A stretch of 64,000 nt of DNA from Parapontixanthobacter aurantiacus (GCF_009827635.1 NZ_WTYW01000001.1:1568001-1632000), one strand, 5' to 3'; positions 42,178-52,152 are shown, counted from the stretch's first letter. The notes: generated by a model not told the origin, from the letters alone. Translations and numbers: made by a program.

Positions 42178-43002
42178 TCAATCCCGCAAGATTTCGTTGA
42201 TTGCCGTTTTAGATCGCGTTCGTTCGTCCACGGTTTTGACGATGACCGCGCAGGCGAGCGAAGGACCGCCCGCCGGATCGGGAAGCGTGCCGGGCACGAC
42301 GACCGAATAGGGCGGGATTTCGCCCCGCGTGACTTTCCCCGTCTTGCGATCGACGATCTTGGTCGATTGAGTGATGAACACTCCCATGGCCACGACGCAC
42401 CCCTCGCCGACAATGACGCCTTCCACGATCTCGCTGCGAGCCCCGATGAAGCAATTATCGCCGATGATCGTAGGGTTCGCCTGCATCGGTTCGAGCACGC
42501 CGCCGATGCCCGTCCCTGCCGAGATATGGCAGTCCTTGCCGATCTGTGCGCAGGACCCGATGGACGCCCACGTATCGACCATCGTACCCTCGCCTACATA
42601 GGCCCCGATATTGACGAAGCTCGGCATGAGGACGGTACCCTTGCCGATGAAGGAACCCCGCCGCGCGATCGCTCCCGGCACGACGCGAAACCCTGCTTCG
42701 CGGAAACGGGCCTCGTCCCAGCCCGCGAACTTGCTCTCGACCTTGTCGAACGCGGGATGGCCGGCGCTGCCTCCTTCCATCACGCGGTTGTCATTGAGCC
42801 TGAAGGACAAGAGCACGGCCTTTTTGAGCCATTGATTGACCGTCCAACCGCCATTGCCGTCGGGTTCGGCGACCCGGGCGCTGCCATCGTCGAGCATTGC
42901 CAGGGCCTGTTCGACGGCACGGTTCACTTCGCTGTCGTCACGCGATAGGCTGTCTCGATCGTCCCAGGCCTTCTCGATCAGATCGGCGATTTGCACAGTC
43001 AT
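42178..43002 (-). CDS. dapD: Tetrahydrodipicolinate N-succinyltransferase
   Basis: A 274-residue hexapeptide-repeat acyltransferase of the succinylase branch of lysine/diaminopimelate synthesis; it uses succinyl-CoA. The N-terminal part [19 protein letters not shown] is typical, followed by left-handed beta-helix turns ([44 protein letters not shown]). The length matches DapD. It stands apart from other lysine genes and is convergent with nothing nearby; the upstream gap faces the S8 peptidase gene divergently. Confidence 0.97.
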   Translation of the reverse strand: MTVQIADLIEKAWDDRDSLSRDDSEVNRAVEQALAMLDDGSARVAEPDGNGGWTVNQWLKKAVLLSFRLNDNRVMEGGSAGHPAFDKVESKFAGWDEARFREAGFRVVPGAIARRGSFIGKGTVLMPSFVNIGAYVGEGTMVDTWASIGSCAQIGKDCHISAGTGIGGVLEPMQANPTIIGDNCFIGARSEIVEGVIVGEGCVVAMGVFITQSTKIVDRKTGKVTRGEIPPYSVVVPGTLPDPAGGPSLACAVIVKTVDERTRSKTAINEILRD

Positions 43003-43174
43003 TTGCAGTCAGTTCCTCGAATGGGCGCGTGTGGAAAGATGGTGTTACGACGCGCCTAGTGACGCAACCCCTTGCCCTAGGCAACCGCGAATGGTTATCG
43101 CAATCTTAATTCGTTATTCACCCATACCGAACAAGATGTGGTGAAATCTCCCGGCATCGAGGGTCATTTCCATA

Positions 43175-45574
43175 ATGAAGTCATTGCCAACGATCCGTCG
43201 GAACGTCCCGATGGCTCTACTTCTTCGGACCGGCCTGATCGCTCCGGTCATGTTGCTCGCCGCCTGCGGTGGCGGCGGCGGAAACGTCGGCAGCACGCCG
43301 CGTCCGTCCCCCGTACCGACCCCGACACCCGCTCCCGCGCCGACTCCGACGCCGACCCCGCCTCCGCCCGACACGAATTTCGATACAGCGGAATTTCGCC
43401 GTTCGGACGGGCCGGATTTTCATGACGCCGTGGCAGCATGGTCGGACGGAATTACCGGGCGCGATGCGACGATTGCGATCATCGACACCGGAATAGATAC
43501 GGATAATCCGGAATTCTCCGGGCGGATCAATCCCGCCTCACGTGATGTGGCCGGCAACGACACGGCCGAGGCCGTGGACGACCACGGAACGAATATTGCG
43601 CTCGTGGCCGCTGCGGCGCGGGACGATACCGGCATTGTGGGGATCGCCTACGAGGCCGACATCCTCGCCATCAGGACGGACCGCCCGGGCAGCTGCGATG
43701 CGGATAGCGACGAAGTGCTCGACGGCTGCGTCTTCTTCGACAGCGACATAGCGCGCGGCATAGACATCGCGATCGCCAACGGTGCGCGGGTCATCAACCT
43801 GTCGCTCGGAGGATCCTCGCCCAGTTCGTCCTTGCGCGCTGCGGTCGGACGGGCAGCCGCCGCGGGGCTCGTAATCGTCGTCTCCGCCGGAAACGATGGC
43901 GACGGAACCAACCCGGACATCGATCCCGATCAACCCGATCCCTTCCCGCAAGGCATTGCCGATGTCGCGGGCGACAATCTGATCATCGTCGGTTCGGTCG
44001 ATGACAACGGCGTAATCTCCGACTTTTCGAACCGCGCGGGAAATCTTGCCTCGGTCTTTCTGACCGCACGCGGCGAGCGCATCTGCTGCGTCTACGAGAA
44101 CGGCGAATTGCTCGTCACGGAAGAGAACGGGCAGCGTTTCGTCACCCTGTTTTCGGGCACGAGTTTCTCGGCTCCGCAAGTCGCGGGTGCGGTCGCGCTG
44201 CTGGCGCAAGCCTTCCCCAATCTCACAGGCTCGGAGATCGTTTCCCTCTTGCTCGACACCGCGCGCGATGCCGGTGCGACCGGGATCGACAGCGTCTACG
44301 GGACCGGGATCCTCGACATCGGGGCTGCTCTTTCCCCCCAAGGGACGACTGCGATCGCAGGAACCGAGCGAGCGCTTGCTCATGGCGATCTGACGGGCGT
44401 GACCTCTGCAGCTATGGGCGACGCACTGGCAAACGGTTCGCTGTCGACGATCGTGACAGACAGCTACGATCGGCCCTATGCGATAGACCTCGCAGCGGGC
44501 GGACGGCGGGCATCGCTGCAACCGCGACTGCGCAACGTCATCGAGCAGCGGACTGATATTCTCGGCGGTTCTAACGGCAAAATGAGCCTCGCGGTTACGA
44601 TCGACCAGCGCAACTCCCAGTTCGGGTCGAGCCTGCTCGAACCGCTCGAAATTGCGACCGAAGATGCAGAGCGATCCCGGATACTAGCGGCCACGGTGGC
44701 GTTGCGCGTCTCCCCTGACATGCAACTCGGTTTCGGAATGGCCCGTTCGGGCGATACGCTCATCGCGCAATTGCAGGGCCATTCGCGGCCCGCCTTCCTG
44801 CTGGCGAAAGGCGGAGGCGACGATAGCGGTTTTACCGCGACGAGCGACGCAGCGGTGGCCCTGCGCCGAAAAATGGGTGACTGGGGTTTTACCGTAAGCG
44901 CGGAGGACGGCGAAGTGCGCCTCGAAGAAGGGCGGGCTCTACCCGGTGCGTGGGACCCGTTTGACGGACGCTATGAGATGTCGCGCTTCTCGTTCGCGGC
45001 GGATCGGCGCTGGTCCAACGTTCAGGCTTCGATCGGCGCGACGTGGCTGAGCGAAGAGGCAACGGTGCTCGGCGCGAAGTTCGCGGACGCATTCGGTGGC
45101 AGGGGTAGCGACACGCTGTTCCTCGATGCCGAGGCAGCCTTCGTTGCATCAGGCGATATCCGGCTGGGAGCGGCCTTCCGCCAAGGATTTACGCGCGCGC
45201 AATCGGGCGGCCTCGTTGTTGAGGGCTCGCGCATGGAAAGCCGCGCATGGTCGCTTGACGCTACGAAATACGGGCTTTTCCAGAATTCGGACAGCATCGG
45301 CTTTCGCCTATCCCAACCCCTGCGCGTAGAGAGCGGCGGCTTGATGCTCGACGTTCCCGTCAGCTTCGATTTCGCAACGGAAACAGCCACTTACGGGTTG
45401 CGCAATCTCTCTCTTGCCCCCTCGGGACGCGAGCTTACGGGCGAGATTGCGTGGAATGGCTGGTTGTTCGGCGGAGCAGCCAATGCGAGCCTGTTTTACA
45501 GCAAGGAACCCGGACATATCAAGGAGTTAGGCGAGGATTACGGTCTCGCCCTACAGTGGCGCAAGGACTTCTGA
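43175..45574 (+). CDS. S8 subtilisin-like serine protease lipoprotein
   Basis: A 799-residue protein. The signal ends in lipobox LLAAC followed by a GGGG and Pro/Thr-rich tether. The subtilisin domain (about residues 95-390) has the catalytic triad Asp104 (IIDTGID), His137 (DDHGTNIA) and Ser330 (SGTSFSAPQ). Acid-rich Ca-binding-like loops occur, for example CDADSDEVLDGC. The C-terminal 400 residues are beta-rich and end WRKDF, resembling an autotransporter barrel, although the lipobox is unusual for that class. Cell-surface proteolysis is inferred. An internal methionine at 43211 is an alternative start. Confidence 0.88.
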   Translation: MKSLPTIRRNVPMALLLRTGLIAPVMLLAACGGGGGNVGSTPRPSPVPTPTPAPAPTPTPTPPPPDTNFDTAEFRRSDGPDFHDAVAAWSDGITGRDATIAIIDTGIDTDNPEFSGRINPASRDVAGNDTAEAVDDHGTNIALVAAAARDDTGIVGIAYEADILAIRTDRPGSCDADSDEVLDGCVFFDSDIARGIDIAIANGARVINLSLGGSSPSSSLRAAVGRAAAAGLVIVVSAGNDGDGTNPDIDPDQPDPFPQGIADVAGDNLIIVGSVDDNGVISDFSNRAGNLASVFLTARGERICCVYENGELLVTEENGQRFVTLFSGTSFSAPQVAGAVALLAQAFPNLTGSEIVSLLLDTARDAGATGIDSVYGTGILDIGAALSPQGTTAIAGTERALAHGDLTGVTSAAMGDALANGSLSTIVTDSYDRPYAIDLAAGGRRASLQPRLRNVIEQRTDILGGSNGKMSLAVTIDQRNSQFGSSLLEPLEIATEDAERSRILAATVALRVSPDMQLGFGMARSGDTLIAQLQGHSRPAFLLAKGGGDDSGFTATSDAAVALRRKMGDWGFTVSAEDGEVRLEEGRALPGAWDPFDGRYEMSRFSFAADRRWSNVQASIGATWLSEEATVLGAKFADAFGGRGSDTLFLDAEAAFVASGDIRLGAAFRQGFTRAQSGGLVVEGSRMESRAWSLDATKYGLFQNSDSIGFRLSQPLRVESGGLMLDVPVSFDFATETATYGLRNLSLAPSGRELTGEIAWNGWLFGGAANASLFYSKEPGHIKELGEDYGLALQWRKDF

Positions 45575-45736
45575 AAAAACGCGCTATCCGCGTCCCGCAG
45601 GATTCACGCAATCAGCGAAAACCACGCAAAACCGCCATTTCGTGGATTTCACAATGGCACCTAAAGCGCCCTCAATGATGTCGAGCGCGCATCTACGGTC
45701 GGCGAAGCCCACTCAACGAGCGGTGACGAAGCTCGC

Positions 45737-46819
45737 TTATTTCAGTCCGGCCTGCTGCGCGAAACCATAGGCTGTCATCACGAGCGGCTTCACCCGCTCC
45801 GACATCTGTTTCGCGTGCGCTGACGAGGCCGTCCCGTCGATCACCCGCTTCTTGATGCCCTGAATGATGCCCGCCAGGCGGAAGAGGTTGTAGGCGAAAT
45901 ACCATTCCATCGGCGGCACGTCGTAGCCGGTGCGCGCGATGTAGCGCTCGATCGCCTCGTCCCGCGTCGGGATGCCGAGCGCCGCATGATCCAACCCGCC
46001 GATGCCGGCCCGGCCATCGGGCTCGTTGACCCAGTTCAGCATGAAGTAGGAGAAGTCCGCCACCGGATCGCCGAGGGTCGACAGTTCCCAGTCGAGCACC
46101 GCGATGACCCGCGGCTCGTCCGCATGGAAGATCATGTTGTCGAGGCGGTAGTCGCCATGCACGATGCCGCTCGCCTGCTGCGGCGGGACGGTCTCGGGCA
46201 GCCACTCGATCAGCCGGTCCATCTCGGGAATGGTCTCGGTTTCCGAGAGGCGATACTGCTTCGACCAGCGGGCGATCTGCCGCGCGCAGTAATCCTCCGA
46301 CTTGCCGAAGTCCGACAGGCCGATCGCATCGGGGTCCTTCATGTGCAAATCGGCCATCGTGTCGATCATCGCGTGATAGATCGCGCGCCGTTCGTCGGGC
46401 TGGTAGTCGGGAAGCGAACCGTTCCACAAATTGCGGCCATCGGCGAGGCCCATGACGAAGAACTTCGACCCGATGACCTCGGTATCCTCGCACAGACCAT
46501 AGGCCCGCGGAACGGGAAAGCCCGTCGGATGAAGCGCGGCCATCGCCCGATATTCGCGATCGACCGCATGGGCCGACGGCAGCAGCTTGCCGAAGGGCTG
46601 CCGCCGCAGCACGTAGGACTTGCCCGGCGTATCGATCCGATAGGTCGGGTTGCTCTGCCCGCCCTTGAACTTGGCGAGCGTCATCGGCCCTGCAAAGCCC
46701 TCGACATTTTCGGCCAGCCAGCTGCCCAGCGCTTCCTCGTCGAGCCGGTCGTTTTCCGGCACCGCGATCGTGCCGACCATTTCCGTCTCGTAATCGATCG
46801 TGCCGCGCTTCTCCGTCAT
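45737..46819 (-). CDS. Phosphotransferase-family protein (ACAD10/APH-like)
   Basis: A 360-residue aminoglycoside-phosphotransferase-fold kinase. The nucleotide-binding region is FKGGQSNPTYRIDTPGKSYVLRRQP. The catalytic loop is GIVHGDYRLDNMIF, and the metal-binding DWELSTLGDPVADFSY follows. This subfamily is usually encoded with acyl-CoA dehydrogenases and resembles the kinase domain of ACAD10/11, which phosphorylates 4-hydroxyacyl-CoA. Here it is next to an alcohol dehydrogenase and three acyl-CoA dehydrogenases, which fits that role. Confidence 0.88.
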   Translation of the reverse strand: MTEKRGTIDYETEMVGTIAVPENDRLDEEALGSWLAENVEGFAGPMTLAKFKGGQSNPTYRIDTPGKSYVLRRQPFGKLLPSAHAVDREYRAMAALHPTGFPVPRAYGLCEDTEVIGSKFFVMGLADGRNLWNGSLPDYQPDERRAIYHAMIDTMADLHMKDPDAIGLSDFGKSEDYCARQIARWSKQYRLSETETIPEMDRLIEWLPETVPPQQASGIVHGDYRLDNMIFHADEPRVIAVLDWELSTLGDPVADFSYFMLNWVNEPDGRAGIGGLDHAALGIPTRDEAIERYIARTGYDVPPMEWYFAYNLFRLAGIIQGIKKRVIDGTASSAHAKQMSERVKPLVMTAYGFAQQAGLK

Positions 46820-47904
46820 CAGTCGAACACCACCACGCTGCGAGCGGTATGGCCGTCGCGCAGCTTGTCGAAGCCGTCATTGACCTCGTCGAGCGAAATG
46901 CGCTCGGCGATGATCGTGTCGAGGTCGAGCAATCCGCGCATGTAGAAATCGACGAGGCGCGGCAGGTCGACCGGGAAGTGGTTCATTCCCATGATCGCGC
47001 CTTGCAGCTTCTTGCCCGACAAAAGGTCCATCGCGCCGAGGCCGACCTTGCAGTCGAGCGGCATCATTCCGAGGATCGTCGCGGTTCCGCCGCGCTTCAG
47101 AACCTTGACCGCCAGCTTCGCCGATGCGTCACGTCCGACGGCCTCGATCGCGTGATCAACGCCCGCCCCCGTCAGCTTGACGATCTGTTCGGCGGCATCG
47201 TCGGCGAGGGCATCGACCGTGTGCGTCGCGCCCAATGCCTTTGCGAGTTCGCGCTTTTCGGGCAGGGGATCGGCGGCAATGACCTTGCCGGCACCGGCGA
47301 TGCGTGCGGCGTTGATCGCTGCAAGTCCGACGCCGCCGCAGCCGATGACGGCGACGGTTTCGCCGGGCGTCAGCTTGCAGGCATTGAAGATCGCGCCGGC
47401 CCCGGTCGTCACGGCGCAGCCGATGACGGCGGCGCGGTCGAGGGGCATTTCCTTGTCGATCGCGACGCAGGCATGTTCGTGGATGAGCATCTGCTCGGAC
47501 AGGGCGGAGAGGTTGAGCATCTGGCTGACCATTTCTCCGTCGCGCGTCAGGCGCGGCGGCTCGCCTTTCCCGCGGCGCGTATCGCCGCCGAGGCACAAGG
47601 CCATGCGCCCTGTGACGCAGAATTCGCAATGTCCGCAGAAGGCCGAGAGGCAGGAGACGACGTGGTCGCCCGGCTTCACCGTCTTCACCTCGCTGCCGAC
47701 GGCGGCCACGATCCCGGCTGCCTCATGCCCCGGAATACACGGCATGGCATGGGGATAGGCGCCATCGATGAAATGCAGGTCTGAATGGCAGAGGCCGCAC
47801 GCCTTGGTGTCGATGAGGACTTCGTGCGGTGCCGGTTCGCCGACCTCGATTTCTTGGATGACGAGCGGTTCGCCCGCTTTTTCCAGAATGGCTGCTTTTG
47901 GCAT
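46819..47904 (-). CDS. Zinc-dependent alcohol dehydrogenase
   Basis: A 361-residue class III-like MDR alcohol dehydrogenase. The catalytic zinc ligands are the Cys in CGLCHSDLHF, His in PGHEAAG and a later Cys in VIGCAVTTGAG. The structural zinc cluster is CGHCEFCVTGRMALC. The Rossmann motif is IGCGGVGLAAINAARIAGA. It oxidises or reduces an alcohol/aldehyde with NAD(P). The stop overlaps the phosphotransferase start by one base (TGATG), so the two are coupled. The substrate is unknown. Confidence 0.9.
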   Translation of the reverse strand: MPKAAILEKAGEPLVIQEIEVGEPAPHEVLIDTKACGLCHSDLHFIDGAYPHAMPCIPGHEAAGIVAAVGSEVKTVKPGDHVVSCLSAFCGHCEFCVTGRMALCLGGDTRRGKGEPPRLTRDGEMVSQMLNLSALSEQMLIHEHACVAIDKEMPLDRAAVIGCAVTTGAGAIFNACKLTPGETVAVIGCGGVGLAAINAARIAGAGKVIAADPLPEKRELAKALGATHTVDALADDAAEQIVKLTGAGVDHAIEAVGRDASAKLAVKVLKRGGTATILGMMPLDCKVGLGAMDLLSGKKLQGAIMGMNHFPVDLPRLVDFYMRGLLDLDTIIAERISLDEVNDGFDKLRDGHTARSVVVFD

Positions 47905-47996
47905 GAACTTCCTTTTTTTCTCTGTCGCGTTCCTCCCGTGCAGGAAGGATATTCAATCGCCCCGGACGAGCTGACGTGGCGCTCCGTCGCCAGCAA

Positions 47997-48021
47997 GGCG
48001 GTCCGTTAACGCCGGACCGCC
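47997..48021 (-). terminator. Hairpin after acyl-CoA dehydrogenase 1
   Basis: GGCGGTCCG (47997-48005) pairs perfectly with CGGACCGCC (48013-48021) across a seven-base loop. It lies between the acyl-CoA dehydrogenase stop and the alcohol dehydrogenase start on the minus strand. No T-run is present. Confidence 0.6.
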
Positions 48022-48055
48022 CGACCCTGCCTCCTCTGACGAGGAAGGCGCTAGA

Positions 48056-49381
48056 TCAACGCGCCGCTGCCGTGGCCGCCGCGCTGCCCGCGCTCGCGCT
48101 TTCGGCATTGTTGCTGCGCTGTCCGGCGGTATGTCCGTCCGGCTCGTGCCGCCCGATTTCCATGCGGGCGATCGACCGGGCGTGCACCTCGTCGGGTCCG
48201 TCGGCGAGACGCAGGGTGCGCATCGAGGCATAGGATTTCGCGAGGCCGTAATCGTTCGACACGCCCCCGCCGCCATGCGCCTGGATGGCGTCGTCGATGA
48301 TCCTGAGGGCCATGTTGGGCGCCTGCACCTTGATCATGGCGATTTCCTGCTTCGCTGCCTTGTTACCGACCTTGTCCATCATGTCGGCTGCCTTGAGGCA
48401 GAGAAGGCGCGTCATGTCGATGTCGATGCGCGCACGGGCGATGCGCTCTTCCCACACAGAATGCTTGTAGATTGGCTTGCCGAAGGCTTCGCGCGATTGC
48501 AGGCGCTTGCACATCTTGGCGAGCGCTTCCTCGGCAACGCCGATCGTCCGCATGCAGTGGTGGATGCGGCCCGGTCCGAGGCGGCCCTGCGCGATCTCGA
48601 ACCCGCGCCCCTCGCCCAGCAGCATGGCATCCTCTGCCTTCACGCGCACGTCGTTCAGCTCGATTTCCATGTGGCCGTGCGGTGCATCGTCATAGCCGAA
48701 GACCGGCAGGTGGCGCAGCACCTTCACCCCCTCGGCATCGAGCGGCATCAGCACCATGGACTGCTGCTGGTGACGGTTCGCCTCGAAATCGGTCTTGCCC
48801 ATGACGATGGCGACCTTGCAGCGCGGATCGCCCGCCCCGCTCGACCACCATTTGCGGCCATTGATGACGTAGTCGTCGCCGTCCCGGCGGATCGAACATT
48901 CGATGTTCGTCGCATCCGAACTCGCGACCTGCGGTTCGGTCATGAGGAAGGCGGAGCGGATCTCGCCGTTCATCAGCGGCGTCAGCCACTTGTCCTTCTG
49001 CGCGCGAGTGCCATAGCGGTGCAGCACTTCCATGTTGCCGGTGTCGGGGGCGGAGCAGTTGAACACTTCGCTCGCGAAACCGACGCGGCCCATCTCCTCG
49101 GCACACAGCGCATATTCGAGATTGGTGAGGCCCGGCCCCTCGAACTCGAAACTTTCCTCGACGTGATTGTGGCTCTCGTTGCGGGGCGGCATGAAGAGGT
49201 TCCAGATGCCGGCATCCTTCGCCTTCGCCTTCAGGTCCTCGACGATCTGGATGACTTTCCAGCGGTCGCCCTCGGCATCCTGCTCGGCATAGGTCGAGAC
49301 GTTGGGGCGGACATTGGCCTCGATGAAGTCCCGGACCCGGTTGCGCCAATATTCCTGCCGTTCGGTGGGTTCGAAATCCAT
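48056..49381 (-). CDS. Acyl-CoA dehydrogenase (copy 1)
   Basis: A 441-residue FAD-dependent acyl-CoA dehydrogenase. Motifs are [20 protein letters not shown] (FAD/substrate), [19 protein letters not shown], and the C-terminal [35 protein letters not shown]. The sequence fits the ACAD11/10-like branch for long or branched substrates. The last 25 residues ([15 protein letters not shown]) form a low-complexity tail beyond the usual end. It is divergent from the second acyl-CoA dehydrogenase gene. Confidence 0.9.
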   Translation of the reverse strand: MDFEPTERQEYWRNRVRDFIEANVRPNVSTYAEQDAEGDRWKVIQIVEDLKAKAKDAGIWNLFMPPRNESHNHVEESFEFEGPGLTNLEYALCAEEMGRVGFASEVFNCSAPDTGNMEVLHRYGTRAQKDKWLTPLMNGEIRSAFLMTEPQVASSDATNIECSIRRDGDDYVINGRKWWSSGAGDPRCKVAIVMGKTDFEANRHQQQSMVLMPLDAEGVKVLRHLPVFGYDDAPHGHMEIELNDVRVKAEDAMLLGEGRGFEIAQGRLGPGRIHHCMRTIGVAEEALAKMCKRLQSREAFGKPIYKHSVWEERIARARIDIDMTRLLCLKAADMMDKVGNKAAKQEIAMIKVQAPNMALRIIDDAIQAHGGGGVSNDYGLAKSYASMRTLRLADGPDEVHARSIARMEIGRHEPDGHTAGQRSNNAESASAGSAAATAAAR

Positions 49382-49702
49382 CTGCCTTATCCTCTTCGAA
49401 GTTCTAGTATGGTTCGCTCCTGACAGAGCGGACCCGCTGCGCCAAGTGCGTTTTTGCCCGGTCCGGGTGGCGATGATTCCTCGCCGGACCGTTGCGGTGC
49501 GGTCGGAAACTCTATTCCTTTGCCGCCCGTCGTCAACCGCGTTCGGCCTTGCCGCTACGGCAACGGTGCACGCTGTCGCAGCGATCGGCGATCCGGGCGA
49601 ATCGCACTTGCAGTATGCAGCGAAAAGGCCTTACGTAAGGGGCAAGTTCCGCCCCCAGATGCAGGAACGCGACCGACCCCACGCGAAGAGGAGATTGCCC
49701 CG
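49382..49702. other. Divergent promoter region of two acyl-CoA dehydrogenases
   Basis: A 321-base gap between divergent start codons. Apart from the CCTTACGTAAGG palindrome (49629-49640) nothing clearly structured was found. Open frames crossing it lack conserved features. Both promoters should lie here. Confidence 0.5.
49629..49640. promoter_or_regulatory. Palindromic operator candidate CCTTACGTAAGG
   Basis: A perfect 12-base palindrome, 62 bases before acyl-CoA dehydrogenase 2. Its TTACGTAA core resembles the TnACGTnnACGTnA half-sites of MerR/TetR-type fatty-acid and branched-chain regulators such as LiuR. The regulator is unknown and no such gene is adjacent. Confidence 0.35.
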
Positions 49703-50884
49703 ATGGCCGAACAACTCGAGAGCTTTCGCAAGGAAACCCGCGACTGGCTCGAAGCCAATTGCCCGCCCGAAATGCGCCAGCCCGTCCGTGACGAAGGCGA
49801 TGTCTATTGGGGAGGCCGCAATGCGACCTTCAAGAACGACGCGCAGAAGCAATGGTTCGAGGCGTGCCGGGACAAGGGCTATACCGTGCCCGACTGGCCC
49901 AAGGAGTATGGCGGTGCGGGTCTCTCCCCGGCAGAGGCGAAGGTGCTGCGCCAGGAAATGGCGGCGATCAATGCACGCCCGCCTTTGTCGAGCTTCGGCA
50001 TCTGGATGCTCGGCCCGGCTCTCCTCCACTTCGGCACGGAAGGACAAAAGCAGCGCTTCCTCAACGAGATCGCGCGCGGCGAAATCCGCTGGTGCCAGGG
50101 CTATAGCGAGCCGGGCAGCGGGTCGGACCTCGTCTCGATGCAGACCTTCGGCGAGGACAAGGGCGACCACTGGGTGGTGAACGGCCAGAAGATCTGGACC
50201 TCCTACGCCGATGAAGCCGACTGGATCTTCTGCCTCGTGCGGACCGACAAGGACGACAAGTACAAGGGCATCACCTTCATGCTCTTCGACATGGCGTCCG
50301 ACGGGGTCAGCACCAAGCCGATCAAGCTCATCAGCGGCAACTCGCCCTTCTGCGAGACCTTCATGGACGATGTGAAGGTACCCAAATCCTATGGCGAGGA
50401 CGTGCCGGGCTATGTCGGCGAGATCAATCGCGGCTGGGACGTTGCGAAATACCTCCTCGGCCACGAGCGCGAGATGATTTCCGCGACCGGGGGCGGCGAC
50501 CGGGCGACCTCGCTCGGCGCGGCGACGAGCCGGCAGGGCGAACTCGATCCGGTGCTGAGGGCACAGATGGCGCTGTTCGACATCGATGCGCTGTCCTTCA
50601 CCGCGATGAGCGAGAAGTTCATGGACGAACTGAAGGCCGGCAAGGGCCACCCTGCTCAGCCCAACATGCTCAAATATGCCGGCACGGAACTCAACAAGCG
50701 CCGCAACGAATTGATGATGTCGGCGGGCGGCTCCACCGCGCTCGAATGGGAGAGCGAGGAGACGAGCGGCGGCAAGACGGCGCGCGGCTGGCTGCGGACG
50801 AAGGCGAACAGCATCGAGGGCGGCACGAGCGAGGTCATGCTGAACGTCATCGCCAAGCGCATCCTCGAACTGCCGGGCGCCTGA
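49703..50884 (+). CDS. Acyl-CoA dehydrogenase (copy 2)
   Basis: A 393-residue acyl-CoA dehydrogenase. The FAD motif is WCQGYSEPGSGSDLVSMQ and the NGQKIWTSYADEADWIFCLVR segment follows. The C-terminal part, RRNELMMSAGGSTALEWES, ends with IEGGTSEVMLNVIAKRILELPG. The start at 49703 (MAEQLESFRKETRDWLEANCP) is preceded by AAGAGGAGA. A second one follows 112 bases downstream in the same direction; such tandem pairs often form heteromeric dehydrogenases, for example in steroid side-chain oxidation. That is inference here. Confidence 0.92.
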   Translation: MAEQLESFRKETRDWLEANCPPEMRQPVRDEGDVYWGGRNATFKNDAQKQWFEACRDKGYTVPDWPKEYGGAGLSPAEAKVLRQEMAAINARPPLSSFGIWMLGPALLHFGTEGQKQRFLNEIARGEIRWCQGYSEPGSGSDLVSMQTFGEDKGDHWVVNGQKIWTSYADEADWIFCLVRTDKDDKYKGITFMLFDMASDGVSTKPIKLISGNSPFCETFMDDVKVPKSYGEDVPGYVGEINRGWDVAKYLLGHEREMISATGGGDRATSLGAATSRQGELDPVLRAQMALFDIDALSFTAMSEKFMDELKAGKGHPAQPNMLKYAGTELNKRRNELMMSAGGSTALEWESEETSGGKTARGWLRTKANSIEGGTSEVMLNVIAKRILELPGA

Positions 50885-50901
50885 ATTCGAAGGAATAACC
50901 C

Positions 50902-50975
50902 CCGTCATCCCGGCGAAGAACGGGATCCAGCTACGACGCTTGACCACCGCACCCTGAGCTTCATCGGGGTGACGG
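50902..50975. repeat. REP-like intergenic element with terminal inverted repeats
   Basis: CCGTCATCCC (50902-50911) and GGGGTGACGG (50966-50975) are terminal inverted repeats with one mismatch. The interior contains CGGCGAAGAACGGGATCC and ACCCTGAGCTTCATCG, which resemble the short interspersed palindromes common in alphaproteobacterial genomes. It fills the gap between two acyl-CoA dehydrogenase genes. Confidence 0.55.
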
Positions 50976-50996
50976 TTCGGGAAGAGGAAAACAAGA

Positions 50997-52136
50997 ATGC
51001 CACTTTATCACGACGACGATCAGGCGATGCTCGCCGACAGCGCCCGGCAATTCATGGCCGAGGAAGGCTCGATCAAGAAACAGCTGCGCCACTGGCGCGA
51101 CCGCGACTGCAAGGACGGCTTCGGCCACGCCCTGTGGGAACAGTTCGGCGAAATGGGATTTACTGGAATCCTCGTCGATGAGGACGATGGCGGTCTCGGC
51201 ATGGGGCATGTCGAGGCGGGCATCGTGCTCGAGGAGATCGGGCGCAATTTGACGCCCTCGCCCTTCCTCACTTCTTCCGTGCTCGCAGCGACCGCGCTGA
51301 AGCATGGCGGCGACGACATCAAGGGCCGCTATCTGCCGGGCCTCATCGAAGGCAAGAGCGTCTTTTCCGTCGCGATCGACGAAGGCCCCAAGCACCGGCC
51401 CGAGACGATCCGGACCCGTGCGGAAAAGTCGGGCAACGGCTTTCGCCTTACCGGGCAGAAGGATTTCGTCCTGCATGGCGCGAGCTCCGACATGCTGGTC
51501 GTGGCGGCACGCACCTCGGGCAGCGACGACGAACCCGAAGGCATCACCCTGTTCGCCGTGCCGAAGGACGCCGCCAATATGAGCCACGATGCCGTTCGCC
51601 TCGTCGATAGTTCCATGGCGACGCACACCAAGTTCGACGGCGTCGAGCTGGACGGCGATGCGGTCATCGGCGAGGTCGACGGAGGCCGCGAAATCCTCAA
51701 CGCCATGCTGAAGGCGGGCCGCGTGGGCGCCGCCGCGGAAGGCGTCGGGGTTGCCGGCGGGGCGATGGACATGACCGTCGACTACCTCAAGCAGCGTAAG
51801 CAGTTCGGCAAGCTGATCGGAGAGTTCCAGGCGCTGCAGCATCGTGCCGCGCACCTGTACTCCGAGGTCGAGATCGCGCGTGCGGTCGTCGTCAAGGCGC
51901 AGCAATTGCTCGACGGGGACAGCGAAAAAGCCGACCTCATGAGCAGCGTCGCGAAGGCGAAGGTATCGCAGGCGGCGGGCCTGGCAGTACGCGAAGGCGT
52001 GCAGATGCATGGCGGCATCGGCATGACCGACGAATACGATATCGGCCTCTACATGAAGCGCGACCGTGCGCTCTCCGAGTATCTCGGCGATGCCTATTAC
52101 CATGCCGGGCGCGTCGCCGAACTCAGCGGATATTGA
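50997..52136 (+). CDS. Acyl-CoA dehydrogenase (copy 3)
   Basis: A 379-residue member of the acyl-CoA dehydrogenase family. The N-terminal helical domain has GFTGILVDEDDGGLGMGHVEAGIVLEEIG. The middle domain lacks the usual SEP-G(S)D motif strength (VAIDEGPKHRPETIRTRAE). The C-terminal part has YLKQRKQFGKLIGEFQALQHRAA and the MHGGIGMTDEYDIGLYMKR ending. The weak FAD-motif region suggests it may be the structural partner of the preceding dehydrogenase rather than an independent enzyme. The start is at 50997. Confidence 0.9.
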   Translation: MPLYHDDDQAMLADSARQFMAEEGSIKKQLRHWRDRDCKDGFGHALWEQFGEMGFTGILVDEDDGGLGMGHVEAGIVLEEIGRNLTPSPFLTSSVLAATALKHGGDDIKGRYLPGLIEGKSVFSVAIDEGPKHRPETIRTRAEKSGNGFRLTGQKDFVLHGASSDMLVVAARTSGSDDEPEGITLFAVPKDAANMSHDAVRLVDSSMATHTKFDGVELDGDAVIGEVDGGREILNAMLKAGRVGAAAEGVGVAGGAMDMTVDYLKQRKQFGKLIGEFQALQHRAAHLYSEVEIARAVVVKAQQLLDGDSEKADLMSSVAKAKVSQAAGLAVREGVQMHGGIGMTDEYDIGLYMKRDRALSEYLGDAYYHAGRVAELSGY

Positions 52137-52152
52137 GACGCGTTGAGCATCG

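Noticed and set aside
49454-49702. 83-residue leader of the second acyl-CoA dehydrogenase
   Set aside because: It lacks homology to the family N-terminus, and AAGAGGAGA precedes the ATG at 49703.
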